DNA of 57,618 nt from a virus. This document shows positions 21,352 through 29,200 of the stretch, in pieces. Both the position numbers and the translations under genes were made by a program. Below the pieces are notes generated by a model. The model had not been told where the DNA came from, did not search any database, and worked only from the letters and a program-made list of their open reading frames with translations. How positions within the stretch are numbered: the first letter of the stretch is position 1; every line of letters begins with the position of its first letter. The stretch spans positions 1 through 57,618 of the IMG/VR virus record IMGVR_UViG_3300006916_000056, one strand, 5' to 3'.

Positions 21352-21735
21352 TCACCTGTCTAACCAGTGGGTTCTGCCGCCCCAGTAGACATTGAAGCCC
21401 TCATTCGCCAACTCAGCATACAACTCATTTGTTAATTCATTACAACCACATACACAGTCTCGACCGTCTGCTGATGTGTTATGAGGTACTTCAACTTCTA
21501 AGTCGTAAATAGTGTCGGGGAAACGGCTTCTGCCTTGGTTGACCCTGTGATATGAAACTCTCGATGTGATTAAGTTTCGTGGGATTCCAACTGATGTCAA
21601 TGGTCGAACTCTGTAAGACCATACACGGACCGAAGTTGTTCCGTACCTTTGCATGTAGCAGTCTCCGGGTTCTAAAGTTGGCCTGTCCGGTAGTTCTCTG
21701 ATTTGTGTTATTAGTTCTGTTATTCGGTTGCTCAT
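21352..21735 (-). CDS. Hypothetical accessory protein under a class-1 promoter
   Basis: This 127-aa protein starts MSNRITELITQ. It is Arg-rich in the middle and has a CVCGC cluster at about residues 94-98 that may bind metal with C26. The family is unknown. It is a single-gene unit between two hairpin regions with its own strong leaderless promoter. Its first residues (MSN) resemble those of other class-1 genes, where homology of the promoter runs into the start codon region. Confidence 0.78.
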   Translation of the reverse strand: MSNRITELITQIRELPDRPTLEPGDCYMQRYGTTSVRVWSYRVRPLTSVGIPRNLITSRVSYHRVNQGRSRFPDTIYDLEVEVPHNTSADGRDCVCGCNELTNELYAELANEGFNVYWGGRTHWLDR

Positions 21736-21765
21736 GTTATACGGGAAGGGGTGTGGGTATATAAC
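21736..21765 (-). promoter_or_regulatory. Class-1 TATA promoter
   Basis: The minus strand carries GTTATATACCCACACCCC, then TTCCCGTATAAC before ATG at 21735. The TATA box is 21758-21765. Confidence 0.85.
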
Positions 21766-22036
21766 ATTATGCCTATAGGGATTTAATGATGAGTGTTCCC
21801 CTAGTGATGTTACACATACACTACCCTTGTATGTGTGTGCCTGTAAGGGGTATTGGAATTATATTAATTCTTGTAGAAGGGTTTCCCCCTACGGGGAAAC
21901 ACTTCTAATGATGACCCCTTTTGTTCCACATAGGATGATTACACTATATACATGCAAACCTTTATAGGTAAATATACTACCCGCAATACAGAGAACGACT
22001 GGTGCGGCGACCTCTATGAATACACCAGACCAAGAC
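21766..22036. other. Hairpin-rich noncoding region
   Basis: There are two clear stem-loops. ACACATAC (21812-21819) pairs with GTATGTGT (21829-21836). AGAAG-GTTTCCCC (21875-21888) pairs with GGGGAAAC-CTTCT (21893-21906) around a CTAC loop with one mismatch. They separate the tail-hub stop at 22037 from the next promoter, so a terminator or a small RNA is possible. A plus-strand reading frame from 21952 (MQTFIGKYTTRNTENDW) runs into the hub gene and has no promoter at the right distance, so it is not called. Confidence 0.5.
21875..21906. terminator. Strong stem-loop after the tail hub gene
   Basis: A 13-bp stem with one mismatch and a CTAC loop lies about 130 nt past the hub gene stop on its transcript. 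No U-tract follows on the minus strand, so factor-independent termination is not certain. Confidence 0.45.
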
Positions 22037-23848
22037 CTACTGAACACTTAATCCGGCGGCCATCCTCATGGTTGCCGCTATGTCTGATGGTTGTTTTCCG
22101 ACTGTTAATGTCATACTAGAGTCGTCAGTTGAAAACTCCCAAGCGATTGAAAATAATTCTTGTCTACCCGCTAGACTACCGTCAATTGATGCGAAGTCCA
22201 TTATATCTCCCGCTCTCAAATCAAATCGTTCTGGAAGACCTTCTACTATCCATTGACTGTACGCAATTCCTTGTCTCATCAGTATTTGCCTACCAAGAGT
22301 TTCAGCGTGTGCAACTGTGGTAACGCTAGTATCTTTGATGTACCGATGAACAGGTCTTTCACTTGTCAATGAGACAGTCGCACTAATGTCTAATTCTTCA
22401 TTTTCAACAGTAACTTTGTTGAAGAAGTCATCATCGTTTGTAACTCTCTCAATCATAGTTGGATAAAAGTCGAGAGGAACAGTAGTCTTTGGAACACGAC
22501 CCGCTGTGTAAGGGGTGAAGTTAGAATCGTGAAGTTCTTTTTTCTGGGCTACGTGAATGTAACCATAAGCGTCTGCGTAGATTTGATATTGTATCGGTCC
22601 AGAGTTCACAAAACTCAGCAGAGTTTGAATCGCTGCTAATCTCGTCTTACCCTTGAACTTCAAACCAGTTGGTAAAGTAAATTGAAAGTCAGAGATGATG
22701 CGGGCGATAGGTGGGTTGTAACTGGAATTGGCGATTATACTTTTAATTATAGTAGCAATGTTTCCATTTGCATGTGCAGGTTGTTCGGTGATATATTCAT
22801 TCGTCAAGAAACCCAGTGCATCAAGACAAGTCAATCGAATACTATCAGATGTTTCTTCAATCCCTGCTACATAGCCTGTGAATATCAATGGTGGATTAGA
22901 CCACATTCGTGGTGCTAAGTAAACTTGAATCGTTTCTCCAACTTCTGCTATGCCGCTCCTTCGACCCGCAACGGATGATATGTTGATTGTAATTTGTCGT
23001 GGTGTGTTCAAGTCATCTTTTGAAGAAATTGACTTGACACCATGTAAGGGTCTAATTCCATTAACTAATACAACAGGTGTCTTTGGCGTTGCCTCATCTT
23101 CTGCTATCTGCCCGTATATTGTTCGTCCCAAAACTTGCCTTGACCTAACGAAGTAAACCTTGTGAGGCCAGTTGTTTCTTAGATTACCTAATTGAAATTG
23201 TCTCGGTCTATTCATCCATTGTAGACCTTCTGGATTCCAACCGCCGTTACTGTAACCCAATTTTCCTAGATTGAATGTTGGGTTTGGTAAAACTGATGTT
23301 GGATAGTTGCCTTCGGTCGGTCCTGTTGTAAATGCAAAACCGCCACGTGGTCCACCGCCACGTCTGCTTGTCAAATCGTATTGGTCTGGGAATAACGACG
23401 CAGATGCGTAGAGATAACCGAAGCCGTCAGTTGCCCCGGTGTAGCCGTTGTGAAGATGAGGGTCGAATGGTTTTGGTGATGCAAGATTAGTATAACAGTA
23501 AGTTGTTGGTCCACCCGTCGTCCATTGATTTGAAAGAGCAGTCATCGTATTTGGATGTGGGATTAAACCGAGACCGAAGTCTGCTGGATAATGAGCGGGT
23601 CTGTTAATATCTTCTTTATCATTGACGGTCATAGCGTGTTCCGCTACCGTATCTCTTGCTCTGTAATTCAACCACTGAACTTCAGCCCATGTTCGAGAAA
23701 CGAATCGAGCAATCGCCGTCCTCGGTCTTCGTGGGTCTTGCCCTAATTCCTCAACGAAATCTTTGAGATTATCCGGCGGAGTAATGACAAACTCATCGTC
23801 AATAGGGTCTCTAACGATGCGAACATACCGCTCGGCCTCATCATCCAT
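22037..23848 (-). CDS. Tail hub / baseplate protein
   Basis: This protein of about 603 aa has an unrecognised N-terminal half that is Gly/Pro/aromatic-rich (LTSRRGGGPRGGFAF). From about residue 290 it has a barrel-like part resembling the gp27/gpD hub family (GIAEVGETIQVYLAPRMWS, FTGYVAGIEETSDSIRLTCLDALGF). The C-terminus (FDLRAGDIMDFASIDGSLAG) also fits hub proteins. It would join the tail tube to the fibres. The start is set at the ATG at 23848 (MDDEAERYV), 26-27 nt from a TAAATAA box. The longer frame would overlap the groES promoter and gene. Confidence 0.68.
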   Translation of the reverse strand: MDDEAERYVRIVRDPIDDEFVITPPDNLKDFVEELGQDPRRPRTAIARFVSRTWAEVQWLNYRARDTVAEHAMTVNDKEDINRPAHYPADFGLGLIPHPNTMTALSNQWTTGGPTTYCYTNLASPKPFDPHLHNGYTGATDGFGYLYASASLFPDQYDLTSRRGGGPRGGFAFTTGPTEGNYPTSVLPNPTFNLGKLGYSNGGWNPEGLQWMNRPRQFQLGNLRNNWPHKVYFVRSRQVLGRTIYGQIAEDEATPKTPVVLVNGIRPLHGVKSISSKDDLNTPRQITINISSVAGRRSGIAEVGETIQVYLAPRMWSNPPLIFTGYVAGIEETSDSIRLTCLDALGFLTNEYITEQPAHANGNIATIIKSIIANSSYNPPIARIISDFQFTLPTGLKFKGKTRLAAIQTLLSFVNSGPIQYQIYADAYGYIHVAQKKELHDSNFTPYTAGRVPKTTVPLDFYPTMIERVTNDDDFFNKVTVENEELDISATVSLTSERPVHRYIKDTSVTTVAHAETLGRQILMRQGIAYSQWIVEGLPERFDLRAGDIMDFASIDGSLAGRQELFSIAWEFSTDDSSMTLTVGKQPSDIAATMRMAAGLSVQ

Positions 23849-23870
23849 GTTTATACAGGGCAAACTAAAG

Positions 23871-23880
23871 TTATTTACCG
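23871..23880 (-). promoter_or_regulatory. TATA box of the tail hub gene, minus side of divergent promoter
   Basis: The minus strand reads CGGTAAATAA, about 26.5 nt before the ATG at 23848. It lies back to back with the plus-strand groES box eight bases away. Confidence 0.65.
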
Positions 23881-23885
23881 TATGC

Positions 23886-23893
23886 TTAATATT
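23886..23893 (+). promoter_or_regulatory. TATA box of groES-groEL, plus side of divergent promoter
   Basis: TTAATATT is centred 26.5 nt before the GTG start of groES at 23916, so the mRNA is predicted to start at the GTG itself. Confidence 0.65.
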
Positions 23894-23915
23894 ACACTTA
23901 GGACTCGAACCGTCT

Positions 23916-24182
23916 GTGAGAGTTTTAACACCGACAAAAGGATATGCTCTAGTTAAGCGTTGGATGCCCGAACAAACAACAACAAGTGGAATAGTTATAC
24001 AAGACGAAGCAGCGTCGTATGGCTTTGGAGTAATAGAAGAAATTACTCCTTTTAGTAAAGAAAGTGAATACAAAAAAGGAGATGTTGTTTTGATAGAAAA
24101 AGACTGTGGGACTTCACTACAGTGGAATGGAAATATTTGCTTGATGGTTAAAATAATGAATATAATAGGGGTGATTGAATGA
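23916..24182 (+). CDS. groES: GroES-like co-chaperonin
   Basis: This 88-aa protein matches GroES. VLTPTKGYALVKRW is the first strand pair. TTTSGIVIQD is the mobile loop whose hydrophobic tripeptide (IVI) would dock on GroEL. GFGVIEEI and YKKGDVVLIEKDCGTSLQWNG form the rest of the barrel. It caps the GroEL cage. The start is a GTG placed exactly at the leaderless distance from a TATA box. A longer frame from 23763 runs antisense into the hub gene and is rejected. It overlaps groEL by 4 nt (ATGA) and is on the strand opposite to almost every other gene. Confidence 0.88.
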   Translation: MRVLTPTKGYALVKRWMPEQTTTSGIVIQDEAASYGFGVIEEITPFSKESEYKKGDVVLIEKDCGTSLQWNGNICLMVKIMNIIGVIE

Positions 24183-25753
24183 AGAAGTCAATATATGGTG
24201 AAGAAGCAAGAGAAGCATTAATGAGAGGAATAAATGAAGTTGCCAATTCAGTTAAGCCAACATTAGGACCTGCTGCTAGAACTGTAATACTAGAAAGACA
24301 ATATGGCTCACCTGTTGTAATTAATGATGGTGTTACTATTGCTAAAGACATTGATATGAAAGAAGACCCATATGCGAATCTAGGTGTACGTCTTATTCAA
24401 GAAGCAGCGAGTAAGGCTCAAGATAATGCAGGGGATGGAACAACTACCGCCTCTATCCTAACTCAATCATTATGCAATAAAGGATTAGTTGAAATGAAAA
24501 CAGGTCGCAATCCAATACACATTAAGAAAGGATTCGATAAGGCAGTTGAGATAGCAGTTAAGTCAATCGAAGATGCGGCTTCCGATGTTGACGACACGTC
24601 TTTGATTCATGTAGCAACAATAGCAGCCAATAATGATGAAGCAATTGGTTCTCTGATTTCACAAGCATTCCAAACAGTAGGAAGAGATGGGATTGTCTCG
24701 ATTGAAGAATCGAATGGTCTCGATACGACGCTAGAAATTGTTGACGGACTTGAGTTTACTAAGGGGCTACTTAGTTCACATTTTATTACCGACTCGGAAA
24801 AACAACAAACGACGATGAAGAAGCCTTTGATTTTAGTAACTGATGAAACTATTCGAACCGCTCAAGAAATTGTTGATGTTCTAAATTATGCAGTAGAGAT
24901 GAAAAGACCACTTTTGATTATCGCTACCAAGATGGAAGGTGAGGCTTTGGCTACGCTCGCCCTTAATGCTTCACGTGGTATCTTAGAAGTCGCAGCAGTA
25001 GAAGCACCTTCATTTGGTAATTCACGTGAAGAAATACTCACCGATATTGCTACGGTTGTAGGAGCAGTTCCGATTTTCTCCAGTAAGGGAATGTCAACTC
25101 AAAGGAACGGAATAGAATCTTTAGGTGGTGCGTCTTCAATCTCATGTTCGATGAAGAAAACAACAATAGTTGGTGGTCGTGGTACAGAGAGTGATATTCG
25201 GAAAAGACAAGAAGCACTTATCGCTCAATCGAAAGACGCTGAAACTGATTGGGAAGCAGAGGCATTGAGAGCAAGAGCAGGTAAGATTTCCGGCGGTGTT
25301 GCAGTATTACACATCGGTGGTAAGACCGAGGCAGAGATGAAAGAAAGAATCGCACGTGTAGATGATTCATTGAACGCTACTAGAGCCGCTTTACAAGAGG
25401 GGATAGTAGTAGGTGGCTCTATCATGTATCTACGTGCTAGAGATGAGATACTAGATGCCTCAGACGACCATGAAGGCGACGAATGGCTAGGTATGATGAT
25501 GGTACATGATGCACTAGCAGAGCCGTTTCATCAGTTGTGTTTTAACGCAGGGGTTGATGGTTCAGAGGCACTAGAGCAGGTCATAGAAATGAATGACTCT
25601 AACTACGGTCTAAACGCCAAGACTTTGGAGTTTGGAGACCTTATTGAACAGGGTGTTATTGACCCTGCCAAGGTTGTCAAAAACTCACTGGAGACAGCCG
25701 CTTCGATTGCAGGGTTAGTCCTAACAACCGAAGTGCTTGTCGCAGAAGTCTAA
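24179..25753 (+). CDS. groEL: Group I (bacterial-type) chaperonin GroEL
   Basis: This 524-aa protein is clearly group I, not the archaeal thermosome. It has LGPAARTVILERQYGSP, INDGVTIA (Asp 50, the ATPase Asp-52 site), AGDGTTTAS (D87 region), EGEALATLALNASRG, VAAVEAPSFG and DDSLNATRAALQEG (the Asp-398 site). It lacks the Gly-Met tail of bacterial GroEL. It forms a folding cage with the adjoining GroES. Likely clients are the virion proteins around it, such as the capsid or the giant tail proteins. Its stop overlaps the convergent 153-aa gene (shared CTAA). Probably acquired by transfer from bacteria or bacteriophage. Confidence 0.96.
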   Translation: MKKSIYGEEAREALMRGINEVANSVKPTLGPAARTVILERQYGSPVVINDGVTIAKDIDMKEDPYANLGVRLIQEAASKAQDNAGDGTTTASILTQSLCNKGLVEMKTGRNPIHIKKGFDKAVEIAVKSIEDAASDVDDTSLIHVATIAANNDEAIGSLISQAFQTVGRDGIVSIEESNGLDTTLEIVDGLEFTKGLLSSHFITDSEKQQTTMKKPLILVTDETIRTAQEIVDVLNYAVEMKRPLLIIATKMEGEALATLALNASRGILEVAAVEAPSFGNSREEILTDIATVVGAVPIFSSKGMSTQRNGIESLGGASSISCSMKKTTIVGGRGTESDIRKRQEALIAQSKDAETDWEAEALRARAGKISGGVAVLHIGGKTEAEMKERIARVDDSLNATRAALQEGIVVGGSIMYLRARDEILDASDDHEGDEWLGMMMVHDALAEPFHQLCFNAGVDGSEALEQVIEMNDSNYGLNAKTLEFGDLIEQGVIDPAKVVKNSLETAASIAGLVLTTEVLVAEV

Positions 25754-26211
25754 GCCATAAGTGAAGCCAATTCTTGCACGCTTATTGTGTGGCCTTCATA
25801 CGGTGGGTTAGCGATAGGGTCGAACACCCAAGCGTCCTCGTCTCGATAGTCAGCAGTCCAACCACAGCCTTCGATGTGGCAGAGTGTTGATACTACGAAC
25901 TGATGCCATACGTTGAAACTACCAGACCATTTTTCACCTTCGTGGTCGCGGTGATTCCAGATAACAGTTTCATTAGGGTTAGTGTGGTCGGAACATACCC
26001 AAGATGCAGGGCGGTCGTCGCACCAGTCAGCCCAGTGTTCTAAGACAGTCATACCGCAGAAGTAAACATGGTCGTCTCTAACTTCGGCTCTTTCAGAGCG
26101 GCCAAAATGCTCTAATGAGATATTTAACTCTCTAACGATGTACTCAGCGTACGTCTCGCCTTCTTCTTTCTTTCCTTCTCTTCGTGTCTGCCAGTATTCT
26201 CTTGCTTCCAT
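25750..26211 (-). CDS. Hypothetical accessory protein under a class-1 promoter
   Basis: This 153-aa, acidic, Trp-rich protein has several Cys and His (FCGMTVLEHWADWC, VCSDHTN, LCHIEGCGWTADY) that might form a zinc site. The family is unknown. It is a single-gene unit that sits convergent to groEL and downstream of the giant tail gene, with its own leaderless class-1 promoter. Confidence 0.78.
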   Translation of the reverse strand: MEAREYWQTRREGKKEEGETYAEYIVRELNISLEHFGRSERAEVRDDHVYFCGMTVLEHWADWCDDRPASWVCSDHTNPNETVIWNHRDHEGEKWSGSFNVWHQFVVSTLCHIEGCGWTADYRDEDAWVFDPIANPPYEGHTISVQELASLMA

Positions 26212-26241
26212 GTTCTATCGGAGTGTGCATTGGTATATAAG
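26212..26241 (-). promoter_or_regulatory. Class-1 TATA promoter
   Basis: The minus strand has CTTATATACC (TATA box 26234-26241), and CTCCGATAGAAC directly before the ATG at 26211, the same end as other class-1 copies. Confidence 0.83.
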
Positions 26242-26267
26242 GATAACTGTTCTACACTTTCACAAGC

Positions 26268-29200
26268 CTAAAACCCATGACGGTTAGTAGTACCACTCAC
26301 AGCATCTTGGTCGCCTATGCGGGTTATCAAAGCCCCACTCCAAGGCCAGTACAAAGACGACCCTGCATGTGGAGTTCTGTACCAAGCCAATGGGTTAGTC
26401 GTCCAAGCCAAGTCTAGGTCTGCCGCATTATGTCCCCAGAATCTTTGGTAACGTAACTGTGGTGCATCGTGAGTGAAATCCTCACTACCTGCAAGAGTTT
26501 CAGCCGCACCTAGTATAGTCCATTCAGTCCCGTCAGTCTTTACTGATGGAACAGATAGCCAACGAACATTCATAGAACGGATAACATTCTCATCAGCAGT
26601 AGCAGCATCAAACTCGAAAGAAGGAAGCCATATCTCCATGAAGTGTGAGCGTTGTGTCCATACACCGGATGTACCTGCAATAGTCATAGGTGATGAGTCA
26701 ACTACTGCGGGCCAACTAAGCGGTGCAGCACCGTCAACTTCTGGAGTAGGCACTGTTGTATATTGTAGGTTACTACGCCATCTAACGACGATGTGAATAT
26801 TCCCATTTCCATTAGTTGTCATTGTCATGTCGGATATATCGAATGGGTCGCCGGAGATTGGATGAAAAATATGTTTTACAGTCTTTGTTGTTGATGACAA
26901 TACGTCTCTAGCATTCATGGCAGTTATCATTACATCGTTAGCAGCAATGTCATCGACTTTACTTAACCTACAGACTACATATATCCTATCTTCTTCGTTT
27001 ATGATTGCATCATACCAGTCGCATACATCAGCATCATTTTCATGTAAGTAAAGTGGACTTCCGAAAGTATGCACTGTGCCAGAGCCTAAGTCGCCTTGAC
27101 AAGCATACACTTTAGCATTCGCAGTGTTGTTATCTTTTCTAAAGAAGATGAAAGGAATGTCGTCGCCCCTAAGAGCCAACTTAGGTGAGTCTATTCTACC
27201 TGATGTCGTGTTGTCAACTGAAACCCATCTTCCATCATCCCAAGTTGTTGGACTACCGCTCGGAAGTGCAACCCAACTTGCATTCGGTTCTTTGATTGAA
27301 TAGACGACTGAATATTCTGAGGCACTCTCCCGGTAATGAACCGCAGACAAGTGAAGCCTGTCCTTAGAGTCGCATACTAAAGTCGGTTGCATCATGTTAT
27401 CTCCAGTGGTGTATGGATTGTTAGTTGCTGAGATGTTGATTGGTGTAACAGTCGTCCAGTCCCACTTATACACGTGGTCCGGTGAAGATGCGACTATGTT
27501 TCTAGTTGCATATGTATAGAAGAGTCTGCGTATCGGTGCGCCTGTTATACTAGCAGAATCATCCCTTGCTACTTCGATAACAGCGTGTATTGTTCCTAGA
27601 CTATCTGAGGCGAATGCTGCTCCGTATATCTTATCATTAGTGTCAAGCGCAGAACTACCTATCTCTGAAATAAGTAGGACTTCATCAAGACCAGTTGTTG
27701 TTGCACCAAGTTGTTCGGCGTGTCGATTCCAGAATAAATCTGAACCCGGTGGTTTGGTGTAATGTACGTACGTAGGTTGATTCCCTCGGCTTGCCTTAGT
27801 CGATGGAGCAATTGTAAATTGATGCAATGTCCCATCGGGTGTTCTCAATATTCTTTGACCCTTGCCAAGATAGCCGTCAGTTGCTCCGGTAGCACTCGCA
27901 CTGTCATTCATTTCTTTTCTATTCGCAGTAACATTACCCTGTGAGGATATTATTCCTGTTGCATTGACTATACTACCACTATCCCAATATGGTCTTACGT
28001 GATTAGATACGTGTACCTCGACTGATGATTTCAATTGTTCAGATACAGCAACCCAGTCCTTCTTACTAAGTTCCTGTGCTCTAGCCAATGTTACATGTGG
28101 ATAACCGGCAGTGTAGACTTTATCCCAGTCGTAATCACTGCCTGTCATAACAGGGATAGCCCCTGCGTGGAAGTGGTCTGTTGGGTGATTAAGCCAGAAT
28201 GCAGATAAAGAATTACCACTTACGAATGGGCCACCCATTAACTCATTTGGTAATAGAATATCATTGTAAAGAACATTACCACTGTTAGTTGTTCTCCTTG
28301 CTGTATCAGCCCATAGATTAGTGCGTAAGTAAGATTGACCGATAGTCCCACCATCACCTGCTGCATCAAAACCAGATAACAAACCTGCCGCACCTTCTAA
28401 GTGAAGGGTGTCCGTTCTTGAGAATGGAGTTTCAAGTTCTAAATCAAGAGTTCCTTTTCCACCTGCTCTAGCCCGGACGTGAACTTGACCGGGTGCAAGT
28501 AGATGTAAAGGAATGTCGTAGCCTAGACCAGCGTGAACCTGTTTCCAAGTTCTATCAGTTCTGTACGGGTGTGCTTTAGATGAAAGACCATAATGAAGAG
28601 GGCCGAAATGTGAGAACCCACCGAGAGGGCCGACTAATTTTCTAGCAGCATTTGTTGATAGTAAGTCTGAGAATGGTGCGTCAGTGTCGCCCTCTGAATA
28701 CGACGTAGTGTCATAGGAACGTGTGTTATACAGAGCCGCAGGGAAAGCCCACCCATTGAACCCAAACTCGCAGAATGGACTCGCAGATGAGCCGAAATCA
28801 GCAAAACCAATGGTTGTAGGAATGAACCTAGTCTTTCTCAAATGTTGGTATCTATCAACAGCCCAAGCATCTATTCCACTTTTCTCTGTGGTTATGTCGT
28901 CATACCCAAGATAAGAAACACGGTCAGTCATTTGTCTGTAAGGATAACCATGTAAAATAGAACCATCACTTAGTATGTGAGGGAGACACTTAGGTAAGAC
29001 CGCATGAGAACAACGTCCTTCTGGATATGAGCCGTAAGTAATCGGTATCGCCCTTTGTGCTGATTCGGGAAACCAATAAGCAATTCGAGAACCACTCCAC
29101 CACGTATCATCTTCTATCCAGTTTTGTGTTCCTTTACTAGCCCCGTCAACTGTTGAATATTTGATGTCGAACATTGCCTTACCTTCACGCACCCTGCCAT

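Noticed and set aside
21952-22130. Plus-strand frame starting MQTFIGKYTTRN
   Set aside because: The first 30 residues look plausible, but it runs antisense into the hub gene, has no TATA box at the right distance and no Shine-Dalgarno sequence. It could be a chance frame.
23763-23915. Upstream extension of groES
   Set aside because: The extra 51 residues are antisense to the hub gene start and do not resemble GroES. The GTG at 23916 has a TATA box at the right distance.
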